This document shows positions 24,766-36,011 of a DNA stretch of 54,226 nt, piece by piece (position 1 is the first letter of the stretch; each line of letters opens with the position of its first letter). Source of the DNA: Deltaproteobacteria bacterium (GTDB lineage: Bacteria; Desulfobacterota; Binatia; UTPRO1). Below the pieces are notes generated by a model, which worked only from the letters and a program-made list of their open reading frames with translations, had not been told where the DNA came from and did not search any database. Both the position numbers and the translations under genes were made by a program. The DNA is taken from contig JACQEO010000022.1 in assembly GCA_016200545.1 (NCBI GenBank), positions 1-54,226 of the forward strand, written 5' to 3'.

Positions 24766-25839
24766 TCAGCCGGCGACGATCCGTGAAATGTCGTTGTAGA
24801 CGACGAAGACCATGAGCGCGAGCAAGAGGAAGAGCCCGACCTGCTGCGCCATCTCGCGGTGCCGGATCGCGAGCGGCCGTCCACGCACCGCCTCGAATCC
24901 GAAGAAGAGGAGGTGCCCGCCGTCGAGCACCGGGATCGGCAGCAGGTTCAAGACGCCGAGATTCACGCTAATCAACCCGAGGAACCGGATGAGGTACTCG
25001 AGACCGAGCTGCGCCTGCTGGCCGGCGGCGCGGACGATGAGGATCGGACCGCCGAGATCGCGCGCGGAGACGTGACCCTGGAAGATCTTCACGACGCTCA
25101 GGAGCGTCATCTTCACCCAAAAGTACGTCTGATACGCGCCGAGCCCGATCGCGCTCAGCAGCGAGACCGGCTCGATCTCGACGAAGCGCTCGATACCGAT
25201 CAGGTACGCCTTCCCGATCTCCTCGCCGAACGGCGTCCGCTCCGGCCTCTCCTCCGACGTAACCACGACCTCCTCGACGGCGCCGCTCGCACGCCGCACC
25301 TGGAAGTGCAGCGGCACGCCGCCGCTGGCGCGCACGGTATCCGAAAGCTGCTCCCAGGTGGCGATCTCCTTGCCGTCGATCGCGAGCACGCTGTCGCCGC
25401 GCGCGAGACCGGCCTTGGCGGCGGCCATGCCGTCCATGACGCCGCCGATCTTCGGCGCGTCGCTCGGCGAGCCCGCCCCGTAGATGGCGAACACCAGCGT
25501 AAAGGCGACGAACGCCGTGATCAGGTTCATGCCCGGTCCGGCGACGACGATCGCCAGGCGCTTCCGCAGCGGCTGCTGCGAGAAGGCGCGCCGCGCCTCG
25601 TAAGCCGGCACCTCCTCCTCCGGATCCTCGCCGAGCATCTTCACGTAGCCGCCGAGCGGCACGGCACTGATCGCGTACTCGGTATCGCCGCGCCGCCAGG
25701 TGAAGAGCCGCGGGCCGAAGCCGAGCGAGAAGCGCGTGACCATCACGCCCGACCATTTCGCCACCGCGAAGTGGCCGAGTTCGTGGAGAAAGATCAGTAG
25801 CCCGAGAACGATGATGGCGGCGAGGACCGACGTACCCAT
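24766..25839 (-). CDS. rseP: RIP metalloprotease RseP (site-2 protease)
   Basis: Intramembrane zinc protease that cleaves anti-sigma factors and remnant signal peptides. The 357-residue protein has the N-terminal active-site helix with HELGH (residues 20-24), GGYVKMLGED, one PDZ domain (GMAAAKAGLARGDSVLAIDG, about residues 130-200) rather than two, and the third zinc ligand segment NLLPIPVLDGGHLLFF. It has four predicted membrane helices. It follows cdsA by 24 bp; the usual dxr gene between cdsA and rseP is absent. Confidence 0.95.
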   Translation of the reverse strand: MGTSVLAAIIVLGLLIFLHELGHFAVAKWSGVMVTRFSLGFGPRLFTWRRGDTEYAISAVPLGGYVKMLGEDPEEEVPAYEARRAFSQQPLRKRLAIVVAGPGMNLITAFVAFTLVFAIYGAGSPSDAPKIGGVMDGMAAAKAGLARGDSVLAIDGKEIATWEQLSDTVRASGGVPLHFQVRRASGAVEEVVVTSEERPERTPFGEEIGKAYLIGIERFVEIEPVSLLSAIGLGAYQTYFWVKMTLLSVVKIFQGHVSARDLGGPILIVRAAGQQAQLGLEYLIRFLGLISVNLGVLNLLPIPVLDGGHLLFFGFEAVRGRPLAIRHREMAQQVGLFLLLALMVFVVYNDISRIVAG

Positions 25840-25863
25840 ATGGATGGTGTCCTTTAGCGAGCG

Positions 25864-26694
25864 TCAGTGATGGAAGAAGAACCTCGCGTAATAATAGACG
25901 AGGGGCGCCGCGAACACGAGACTGTCAATGCGATCGAGGACACCACCGTGGCCGGGAATGGTCCATCCAGAGTCCTTGGCGCCGAACGCGCGCTTCAACA
26001 TCGACTCGCAGAGATCGCCGACCTGCGCGAGGGAGCCGACGGCGAGCCCGAAACCCCCGACCTCGAACCAACTGAGCGCGTGAAAAAACACCAGCTTGCA
26101 AAATACGGCTCCGGCGACGTTGGCCGCGATCGCGCCCATCGTGCCTTCGACGGTCTTTCCCGGGCTCACCTCGGGCATGAGCTTGCGCCGTCCGAAGTAG
26201 CGCCCGCCGAAGTAGCCGCCGACGTCGCCCGCCATCGCGATCACCAGCGTCAGCATCACCCAGCGCCAGCCCCCGGCGGCCATCGAGCCGGGCTGCTCGG
26301 GATCGGGAAGCGCGTACATCCACACGTAGTGCGGCAGCAGGAACGCGACGTACAGCACGCCGAGCATCGTGGTGCCGACCGCATCGACACCTCGCTGCAG
26401 ATCGTGGTTGCGGGCCAGCGCCAGGATGAGGCCCGCCACCACCAACCCCGAGAGCACCATGCCCGAGAGCTCGTGACTCGGCACCACCATCGCCACCACC
26501 ACCAGCGCGCCGGCGACGATGCCGAACAGGCGGTCGGTCGGACTCTCGGGAAACGCCATCCCGAAATACTCGGTCACGCCGACCAGCGCGGCGCTTCCCA
26601 CGAGCCAGGTAAAGAGCGACCAGGGGTTCCAAACGATGAGCCAGACGAGCAACGGAATCGCGACCGCGGCGGTCGCGAGTCTAGTGCGCAGCAC
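25864..26694 (-). CDS. cdsA: Phosphatidate cytidylyltransferase
   Basis: Makes CDP-diacylglycerol, the precursor used by PssA further along this window. The 276-residue polytopic membrane protein has the C-terminal family signature SPGKTVEGTMGAIAANV and, near the end, GDLCESMLKRAFGAKDSG followed by WTIPGHGGVLDRIDSLVFAAP. It overlaps uppS by 14 bp. Confidence 0.95.
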   Translation of the reverse strand: MLRTRLATAAVAIPLLVWLIVWNPWSLFTWLVGSAALVGVTEYFGMAFPESPTDRLFGIVAGALVVVAMVVPSHELSGMVLSGLVVAGLILALARNHDLQRGVDAVGTTMLGVLYVAFLLPHYVWMYALPDPEQPGSMAAGGWRWVMLTLVIAMAGDVGGYFGGRYFGRRKLMPEVSPGKTVEGTMGAIAANVAGAVFCKLVFFHALSWFEVGGFGLAVGSLAQVGDLCESMLKRAFGAKDSGWTIPGHGGVLDRIDSLVFAAPLVYYYARFFFHH

Positions 26695-27436
26695 GCAGGC
26701 GTTCGCGCTCGGTCTGCTCGCCGGTGCGGCCGAAACGGCGCTCCCGGCTCTGAAATTCGCTGATGGCCTCGAGGAACTGCAGCTCGCGGAAGTCGGGCCA
26801 CAACGTCTCGGTCACGTAGATCTCGGCGTAGGCGATCTGCCAGAGCAAGAAGTTGCTGATACGCATCTCGCCGCTGGTGCGGATCAAGAGATCCGGATCG
26901 GGGATCCCCGCCGTGCTGAGCGACGACGCGACGAGCACTTGATCGATCGCCTCGGGGGCGAGCTCACCGCGATGCACCCGACGAGCGATGCTGCGCATGG
27001 CGTCGGTGAGCTCCTCCCGCCCACCGTAGCTCACCGCGAGGATGACGGTCATGCCGGTGTTGTGCTTGGTGCGCTCGACGACGTCACGGAGCGCGATCTG
27101 CACTTCGCGCGGGAGACGGCGGATGTTGCCGATCGCGAGGAGGCGGATGCTGTTCTTCATCATCCGCTTCACCTCGGTCACCAGGTAGTGGCGGAGGAAC
27201 CGCATCAGCGCCGAGACCTCGTCCTTCGGCCGCTGCCAGTTCTCGCTCGAGAAGGCATAGAGGCTCAGGTACGGAATGCCGAGCCGACGCGCGGTCTCGA
27301 CGACTTCCTTCACGGAGTCCTTGCCACGGCGATGGCCGGACACGCGGGTCAGCCCACGTTGGACCGCCCAACGGCCGTTCCCGTCCATGATGATCGCGAC
27401 GTGGCGCGGCAGGCGCTCTTTGTCGATCGCGACCAT
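26681..27436 (-). CDS. uppS: Isoprenyl (undecaprenyl) diphosphate synthase
   Basis: Cis-prenyltransferase that makes the C55 lipid carrier for peptidoglycan and polysaccharides. The 251-residue protein has HVAIIMDGNGRWA (catalytic Asp, residues 13-25), GHRRGKDSVKEVVE, SLYAFSSENWQRP and, near the C-terminus, DLLIRTSGEMRISNFLLWQIAYAE split by LW. Its ATG shares one base with the frr stop (TGATG). Confidence 0.96.
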   Translation of the reverse strand: MVAIDKERLPRHVAIIMDGNGRWAVQRGLTRVSGHRRGKDSVKEVVETARRLGIPYLSLYAFSSENWQRPKDEVSALMRFLRHYLVTEVKRMMKNSIRLLAIGNIRRLPREVQIALRDVVERTKHNTGMTVILAVSYGGREELTDAMRSIARRVHRGELAPEAIDQVLVASSLSTAGIPDPDLLIRTSGEMRISNFLLWQIAYAEIYVTETLWPDFRELQFLEAISEFQSRERRFGRTGEQTERERLRAAH

Positions 27437-27990
27437 CAGACCGCCATGATCTCCTCTTCCTTGCCCTTGAGGACCTTGTCGACCTTCTCCACGTACTCCT
27501 TGGTGAGCGCTTCGACGCGCTCCTGGTTCTTCTTCAGATCGTCGTCGGTGAGCTCCTTTTCCTTGTGGAGCTCTTTCAGCATGCCGAGCGCGTCGTGGCG
27601 ATGCGCGCGCACGGATACGCGGAACTCCTCGGCGATCTTCTTGACGTGCTTCACGAGCTCGCGCCGCCGCTGCTCGGTGAGCTCGGGAATCGGGATGCGG
27701 ATGATCTTGCCGTCGTTCACCGGCGTGAGCCCGAGGTCGGACTGGAAAATGGCGCGCTCGATGTCCTGGATCGCGGTCCGATCGAACGGCTGGATGATGA
27801 GCAGGCGTGCCTCGGGCGCGGTGAGCGACGCGAGCTGGTTCAGCGGCGTCCGTGCGCCGTAGTACTCGACGACGATCCCCTCGAGGAGCGCCGTCGACGC
27901 ACGTGACGTCCGCAGGCGTCCGAGGTCACGCTTGAAGGCCGTGACCGTCTGCTCCATCTCGTGCTTGCAGTCGTCGATGATCGAGGCCAT
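27436..27990 (-). CDS. frr: Ribosome recycling factor
   Basis: Splits post-termination ribosomes together with EF-G. The 184 residues have the standard size and the motifs RTSRASTALLEGIVVEYYG, LNQLASLTAPEARLLIIQPFD, IRIPIPELTEQRRRELVKHV and VRAHRHDALGMLK, in the usual two-domain order (three-helix bundle with an inserted beta domain). It is 3 bp after pyrH and coupled to uppS. Confidence 0.97.
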   Translation of the reverse strand: MASIIDDCKHEMEQTVTAFKRDLGRLRTSRASTALLEGIVVEYYGARTPLNQLASLTAPEARLLIIQPFDRTAIQDIERAIFQSDLGLTPVNDGKIIRIPIPELTEQRRRELVKHVKKIAEEFRVSVRAHRHDALGMLKELHKEKELTDDDLKKNQERVEALTKEYVEKVDKVLKGKEEEIMAV

Positions 27991-27993
27991 GCC

Positions 27994-29457
<1,464 letters not shown>

Positions 29458-29461
<4 letters not shown>

Positions 29462-30246
29462 CCGATCCCGCCCCCCATCGGCTCCACCGTCATGTCGGCG
29501 TCGGGTTCGACGGCGTCGCCGTCGTCCTCTTCGACGCCCTGCCCACGCTGCCGCTCCTCGTACAGCTCGCGCCCCTCGATGACCGCGTCGGCGATCGCCG
29601 CGCAGAACAGGCGGATCGCGCGGATCGCGTCGTCGTTGCCGGGAATCTTGTAGTCGATCACGTCGGGATCGCAGTTGGTGTCGACCGCCGCGACCACCGG
29701 GATGCCGAGCTTGTTGGCCTCGCGGACCGCGATCTCCTCTTTCTTGGGATCGACGACGAAGAGCGCATCCGGAAGTTTCTTCATGTTGCGGATACCCCCG
29801 AGCGTCGCCATGAGCTTGTCACGCTCGCGACGCACGGTGATCATCTCTTTCTTGGTGAGCGCCTCGAGCATCGCCTCGCTCTCGAGGGTCTCGTCGAGCT
29901 TCCGCAGGCGGTCGATCGACTGCTTGATCGTCTGGAAGTTGGTGAGCATGCCGCCGAGCCAACGATTGGTGACGAAGAACATCCCGCAGCGTTCCGCTTC
30001 CTCGCGAATCGCGTCCTGGGCCTGCTTCTTGGTGCCGACGAACAGCACCGTGTTGCCCTGCGCCGTGAGGTCGCGCACGAACGCGTACGCGTCCCGGAAC
30101 ATCTTCACCGTCTGCTGCAAATCGATGATGTAGATGCCGTTCCGCGCGCCGAAGATGTACGGCTTCATTTTGGGATTCCAGCGGCTGGTTTGGTGCCCGA
30201 AGTGCACTCCGGCCTCCAGCAGCTGCTTCATCGTCACTTCGCTCAT
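29458..30246 (-). CDS. rpsB: 30S ribosomal protein S2
   Basis: Ribosomal protein S2 of the small subunit. The 262-residue protein shows [77 protein letters not shown] and [19 protein letters not shown]. The acidic C-terminal tail ([19 protein letters not shown]) is longer than usual. It heads the translation/lipid operon, behind a likely promoter about 100 bp upstream. Confidence 0.98.
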
Positions 30247-30344
30247 ACCGACCCTCTCATGCGCACTCCTTCACGCGAGCACCTTATAGGATGACCATCC
30301 GAGCTGACGGGGACCACGCCGGCAGCGTGGTTCGCAAACATGCT

Positions 30345-30374
30345 TTTATAGCAAGAACGAATCCCGCGGCGCAA
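30345..30374 (-). promoter_or_regulatory. Likely rpsB promoter
   Basis: On the minus strand TTGCGC (30374-30369), an 18-nt spacer, then TATAAA (30350-30345). The leader of nearly 100 nt contains an imperfect hairpin (AACCACGC/GCGTGGT, near 30312-30333), possibly an S2 autoregulatory or leader structure. This is inferred from pattern only. Confidence 0.5.
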
Positions 30375-30437
30375 CATTGCCTCCGCGCGCGCCCGCGGGA
30401 CGGGGCCTCCGATTCGAGGTTTTTAGCCGCCGGCGCG

Positions 30438-31904
<1,467 letters not shown>

Positions 31905-32271
31905 GCGAGCTCCTCTACGGGACGTTTGGTCTGCGGGTGCTGCCCTCAAGGGCGAAATTGGGGTCGAGATATTGAGGAGGGGCGGTGAAAAAACGTATGC
32001 GCGTGTGGCCTGACGTGGACTCGATGATCCGAACGGCCGGTGCTACTGATCCTCCACCCGCGTCCTCTCGCCCCCCGCGCCGTATATGCCGGAGTTCGTC
32101 ATCCCTCCGAGTTCTCCCGTCTCGAAATGGTCACCACAACCTGACCGTAAGAGGAATAATGTCTCGAGGAGTGATTCGCTTTAGACGCGAGGGTGATATC
32201 GAAGCGCCCCTCCCACCACCACGACTCGGCGCCGACGCTAATAGATGATCTCGGGGTTGTCAATAGATCGT
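31905..32271. other. rho upstream region
   Basis: This 367-bp stretch between rluD and rho has no credible gene; short plus-strand frames have poor composition. It holds the likely rho promoter at 32235-32263, giving a leader over 300 nt. Long leaders are common for autoregulated rho genes. No clear terminator for rluD was found. Confidence 0.5.
32235..32263 (-). promoter_or_regulatory. Likely rho promoter
   Basis: Consensus TTGACA (32263-32258) and, after 17 nt, TAGCGT (32240-32235) on the minus strand. The same TTGAC-N17-TAGCGT arrangement occurs upstream of tolQ. An alternative -10 TATTAG would leave only 14 nt. Confidence 0.5.
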
Positions 32272-33216
32272 TCACGAACTTGTTGTGCGAAGCGCTATCA
32301 GGAGGGCTCGCATGTCGTCCCAGAGCGGTGCAGTGAGACGAAGCCGTGCGCCGGTCGCGGGATGCGCCACCTCGAGCGACGCCGCGTGTAGCGCCTGCCG
32401 CGCGATCGGCGGCACACCGGCGCGCGCGCCGCGCGCGCGCGGGGGTGTGCCGCCGCCGTAGACGGCGTCGCCGACGATCGGATGACCGCGCGCCGCGAGA
32501 TGGACGCGGATCTGGTGCGTGCGGCCGGTCTGCGGCGCGGCCTCCACGAGCGTCGCCGCCGCGAAACGCTCGAGGACGCGGATGCGTGTCAGCGCGGTAC
32601 GCCCGCTGCGCGCACGCGTCGACATCTTCTTGCGCTCCGTCGGATGGCGTCCGATGGGCGCGTCGATCACGAGCTCGTCGCGCCGTATGACGCCGCGCAC
32701 CACCGCGAGGTAGCGCTTTGCGACCGTGCGCTCGCGGAACTGACGCGCGAGGTGCTCGAGCGCGGTCGGCGTACGCGCGATCACCATCACGCCCGACGTG
32801 TCACGGTCGAGGCGGTGCACGATGCCGGGGCGCGGGTCGTCCGCGGACGGCTCGTGTCCCCAGCGATGCAGCAGCGCGTTCACCAAGGTCCCCTGCCAGC
32901 GACCGGGCGCGGGATGGACGACCATCCCGGGCGCTTTGTTGATCGCGATCAGGAGCGCGTCCTCGTAGAGGACGTCGAGCGGCAGGTCCTCCGGCTCGGC
33001 GAGCGTCGGCGGCGGCGGAGTGATCTCGACGGCGACGTGATCACCGGCGCGGACGACGTAGCCCGGCTTCCGTGCCGCGCCCCAGACGCGCACGGCACCG
33101 GCGTCGATCAAGTGGCGCGCCTGCGAGCGTGAGAGACCGAGCCCACCCGCGGCGACGAACGCATCCAGTCGCGAACCGGCGGCGTCGGCGCCGACGACGA
33201 GCTCGTGCGGCGTCAT
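32272..33216 (-). CDS. rluD: Pseudouridine synthase, RluA/RluD family
   Basis: Forms pseudouridines in 23S rRNA (RluD type) or related sites. Start chosen at ATG 33216 (MTPHELVVGADAAGSRLDAF), 314 residues; ATG 33249 is possible but would lie partly inside ribF. It has an N-terminal S4-like domain (LSRSQARHLIDAGAVRVWG), the catalytic HRLDRDTSGVMVIART with Asp, KRYLAVVRG, and PQTGRTHQIRVHLAARGHPIVGD. RluA, RluC and RluD cannot be separated with certainty; length and S4 domain favour RluD. Confidence 0.88.
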   Translation of the reverse strand: MTPHELVVGADAAGSRLDAFVAAGGLGLSRSQARHLIDAGAVRVWGAARKPGYVVRAGDHVAVEITPPPPTLAEPEDLPLDVLYEDALLIAINKAPGMVVHPAPGRWQGTLVNALLHRWGHEPSADDPRPGIVHRLDRDTSGVMVIARTPTALEHLARQFRERTVAKRYLAVVRGVIRRDELVIDAPIGRHPTERKKMSTRARSGRTALTRIRVLERFAAATLVEAAPQTGRTHQIRVHLAARGHPIVGDAVYGGGTPPRARGARAGVPPIARQALHAASLEVAHPATGARLRLTAPLWDDMRALLIALRTTSS

Positions 33217-33232
33217 CGGGTGGCGCAACCCC

Positions 33233-34219
33233 TCAGGAGACGCCGGCATCCACGCGCGCGGCGCGCGCGAGGACCGTGCGCGCCGCCTCGGCGTCGCAGC
33301 GGATCTGCGCCACTAGCGCGTCGACGTTCGCAAACGCGATCTCGCCGCGCAGGCGCTCGACGAGCGCGACCCGGCAGCGCCGACCGTAGAGGTCGCCGGC
33401 GAAGTCGAAGAGGTGCGCCTCGAGCGTACGAGCGTTTTCACCGAAGGTCGGATTGCGCCCGATGTTGGCGACGCCGTCGCGCGTGAGCGCAGCGCCGTCG
33501 CTCGACCCGTCACGCCGGCGGCGCGCGTCGATCTCCACCCGCACCGCATAGACCCCATCCGGCGGATGCAAGCCGGCGCGCACATGCACGTTCGCCGTCG
33601 GAAACCCGAGGGCCGCGCCGCGCCGCTTCCCGACCACCACGCGCCCGACGAGCGCATGCGGCCGGCCGAGCAGCAACGTCGCGAGGCGGAGATCGCCGGC
33701 CTCGACGACACGGCGGACGAGCGAGCTCGAGACCAGGTGCGTGTCGACGCGCACCGGCCCCACCACCTCGACCGCGAACCCGAAGCGCGCGCCGAGCGTC
33801 GCGAGGAGCGCCGCGTTCCCGCGCCGCTCGTGTCCGAAGCTCACGCTGTGGCCGACGATCAGCCGTGCGACGCGCAGGTGCTCGACCAGAAAGTGCTCGA
33901 CGAACGCTTCGGGCGTCAGCGCTGCGAACGCGCGCGTGAAGTGCCGCAGCACCAGCACGTCGACGCCGGTCGCGGCCACCCAGCGCAGCTTCTCGCGCAG
34001 CGGCGTCAGCAGGCTCGGCGCCCGCTCCGGCCGCAGCACCGCGACCGGATGCGGATGAAACGTGATCGCGACCGCGTCGCTGTGGCGGGCCCGCGCCTCG
34101 GCGACGACGCGGTGAAGGATCGCTTGGTGACCTCGATGGACGCCGTCGAAGTTCCCGAGCGTCACGACCGGCGCGACGAAGCGCCGCGGATGGGACTCGA
34201 TGTGGCGGATCAACTGCAC
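33233..34219 (-). CDS. ribF: Bifunctional riboflavin kinase/FAD synthetase
   Basis: Makes FMN and FAD from riboflavin. GTG 34219 shares bases with the cpoB stop (TAGTG) and gives 328 residues: MQLIRHIESHPRRFVAPV, then the nucleotidyltransferase motifs TLGNFDGVHRGHQAIL, ITFHPHPVAVLRP and VGHSVSFGHERRGN (domain 1, to about residue 190), and the kinase domain GRVVVGKRRGAALGFPTANV, PPDGVYAVRVEI and GVANIGRNPTFGENARTLEAHLF split after EN. The long upstream frame to 34909 is cpoB antisphase and not coding. Confidence 0.95.
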   Translation of the reverse strand: MQLIRHIESHPRRFVAPVVTLGNFDGVHRGHQAILHRVVAEARARHSDAVAITFHPHPVAVLRPERAPSLLTPLREKLRWVAATGVDVLVLRHFTRAFAALTPEAFVEHFLVEHLRVARLIVGHSVSFGHERRGNAALLATLGARFGFAVEVVGPVRVDTHLVSSSLVRRVVEAGDLRLATLLLGRPHALVGRVVVGKRRGAALGFPTANVHVRAGLHPPDGVYAVRVEIDARRRRDGSSDGAALTRDGVANIGRNPTFGENARTLEAHLFDFAGDLYGRRCRVALVERLRGEIAFANVDALVAQIRCDAEAARTVLARAARVDAGVS

Positions 34220-34980
34220 TACGTGCCGAGCGACCGCAGTTTCTCCCTGGCCTGCCCCGCCTCCGGCGAAGCCGGATAGTCGTTCATCACCTTTTGGAAC
34301 GCGAGCCGCGCCTCGCTCTTGTTGCCCATCTCGAGGAACGAGAGGCCGATCTTCAAGAGGGCGGGCGCGGCACGATCGCTCTTCGCGTAACGCTGCCGGA
34401 CCTCGTTGTATTGGAGGATCGCCTGCGAGTAGTCGCCGAGGGTGAAGTAGCACTCGCCGATCCAGTAGTGCGCGTTGCCGGCAAGCGGCGAGTCGGCGTT
34501 GCTGCGGAGGAACTCGCGGAACTGCTGAATGGCCCGGTCGTACTCTTTCTGTCGCACCAGCGTGATCGCCGCACGATACTGATCGGGGACGTCCGCGGAG
34601 TCGTCGCGGTCGGCGGCGGGCACGCTCGCTACGCGCGCCGTCTCCGGGGCGGGCGGCGCGCCGGGTGCAGGCACCGCGCTGACATCCGCCGGCGTGCCGA
34701 CGCGCCCGCCCTCCAGGGCCGCGACTCGTTCCTCGAGACTTTGGACACGCGTATCGGACTGCTCGGCGTGCTGATTCTCCTGCACCTTGCCGCGCGTCTT
34801 CGCAAGGTCGCGTTGGACGCCGTCGAGCGTCGCGCGCGTGTCCGCGAGCTGGCTGCGGATACCGCGTTGCTCGCGGCGGATCTCTTGGAGATCGGCCTGC
34901 GTCGCGCACCCGGCGGCGGTCGCGACGGCGAGCAGTAGGAACGCTCTCGAAGGCGTGCGCACTGACCGCGTTCTTACCAT
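34219..34980 (-). CDS. cpoB: Tol-Pal system protein CpoB (YbgF)
   Basis: Periplasmic coordinator of peptidoglycan synthesis and outer-membrane constriction. Start at ATG 34980 (MVRTRSVRTPSRAFLLLAVA); the signal sequence ends in AAGC, a possible lipobox. A coiled coil (about residues 28-85: LQEIRREQRGIRSQLADTRA) and an Ala/Pro linker precede TPR repeats (YDRAIQQFREFLRSNADSPL, LGDYSQAILQYNEVRQRY, KSEARLAFQKVMNDYP). It is last of the tol-pal set, separated from pal by 480 bp holding two palindromic elements. Confidence 0.9.
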   Translation of the reverse strand: MVRTRSVRTPSRAFLLLAVATAAGCATQADLQEIRREQRGIRSQLADTRATLDGVQRDLAKTRGKVQENQHAEQSDTRVQSLEERVAALEGGRVGTPADVSAVPAPGAPPAPETARVASVPAADRDDSADVPDQYRAAITLVRQKEYDRAIQQFREFLRSNADSPLAGNAHYWIGECYFTLGDYSQAILQYNEVRQRYAKSDRAAPALLKIGLSFLEMGNKSEARLAFQKVMNDYPASPEAGQAREKLRSLGT

Positions 34981-35026
34981 CGAGCGCGGGGCGTCACAAA
35001 TCCGGATGCGCGCTCGATGCGTTGCG

Positions 35027-35200
35027 GAGGTCGGGGTTCGTGGCGGGCGACGGTGGGGGTGAGGGGGCGCGGCCCACAGGGCTGGCGGGCGCGGTGTCAT
35101 GAGGGGATTCTTCCGTACGTCGAAACGGGTTGCGCGCACGTACGCCCTCATGGGCCGCGCCCCCTCACCCCCACCGTCGCCCGCCACGCGACCACGGACC
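35027..35200. repeat. Palindromic element 1 with perfect 38-bp arms
   Basis: Arms at 35039-35076 and 35151-35188 are exact reverse complements over 38 bp (the left arm starts CGTGGCGGGCGACGGTGGGG). The 74-bp loop has further inner pairing (CATGAGGG/CCCTCATG and CGTACGT/ACGTACG). It includes GGGGATTCTTCCGTACGTCG at 35103-35122, which recurs inverted, with one mismatch, in element 2. The element lies between pal and cpoB. Confidence 0.85.
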
Positions 35201-35253
35201 GCCACGCACCGAGGCGTCGCGCCGTGCGTTCCGCGCGCGCGAGCGAGCTGTAC

Positions 35254-35425
35254 GCGGTGCGGCGGGTGTGGGCGGCGGGCGGGGGAGTCGCCGCGGCGCG
35301 CATTGGGCCGTGCATAGGCGGAAGATACCCCGACGTACGGAAGGATCCCCACGGGGCCGCGTCCCGCCAGGTCCGTGCGCGCCGCAGCGACTCCCCCGCG
35401 CGCTCACCCACACCCGCCGCACCGA
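35254..35425. repeat. Palindromic element 2, imperfect arms
   Basis: Arms at about 35256-35302 and 35376-35423 (left arm GGTGCGGCGGGTGTGGG, inner part GGGGGAGTCGCCGCGGCGCG) pair with a few mismatches and a small indel. The loop holds GGGGATCCTTCCGTACGTCG on the minus strand (35350-35331), shared with element 1 in inverted orientation. This looks like a second, diverged member of the same family. Confidence 0.8.
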
Positions 35426-35460
35426 CGACGGCGCGATCTTCGCCCGCTGATCTTTGGGCG

Positions 35461-35979
35461 CTACTGGGGCGGAACGAAATGCACGCGCCGATTCCGCGCG
35501 TAACACGACTCGCTCTGCTCGCGGCAGAGCGGCAGCTCCTCGCCGTAGCTGATCGTCGACAACCGCTCGCCGGAGATCCCGAGCGTCACCAGATAGTCTT
35601 TGACGGCCTTGGCGCGCCGGGCGCCGAGCGCGAGGTTGTACTCGACTGTGCCGCGCTCGTCGCAGTGACCCTCGATCTCGGTGCGGGCGCGGGAGTTGTC
35701 CTTCAACCACTCGGCATTGGCGGCAAGCACGTCACGCGCGGTGGCGTCGAGCTGATACGAATCGTAGGCGAAGTGCACGTCTTTCAGCACGCCGCCTTCT
35801 TCGGGACCGAGGCCGCGCTTGAAGCGGTCGAGGCTGCTGCCCTCGGCGAGACCGCTCTCGCCGGCACCGCCGTTGCCGGCCGATTCGTCGAGCGGGTGCT
35901 GTTTATTCTTGGCGCAGCCCCCGGCGGCGAGCGCCGCCACCATCATGAACACTGCGGCGAGACGAATCGATCGAGTCAT
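35461..35979 (-). CDS. pal: Peptidoglycan-associated lipoprotein Pal
   Basis: Outer-membrane lipoprotein that binds peptidoglycan and TolB. Start at ATG 35979 (MTRSIRLAAVFMMVAALAAGG), lipobox AAGGC, 172 residues. The OmpA-like domain is complete: VLKDVHFAYDSYQLDATARD, then IEGHCDERGTVEYNLALGAR (peptidoglycan-binding Asp and Arg) and RAKAVKDYLVTLGISGERL. The following 480 bp to cpoB hold two palindromic elements that may separate cpoB transcriptionally. Confidence 0.97.
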   Translation of the reverse strand: MTRSIRLAAVFMMVAALAAGGCAKNKQHPLDESAGNGGAGESGLAEGSSLDRFKRGLGPEEGGVLKDVHFAYDSYQLDATARDVLAANAEWLKDNSRARTEIEGHCDERGTVEYNLALGARRAKAVKDYLVTLGISGERLSTISYGEELPLCREQSESCYARNRRVHFVPPQ

Positions 35980-36011
35980 ACGGGCCCCCTCCTCCACTCG
36001 CTGTACCCCAC

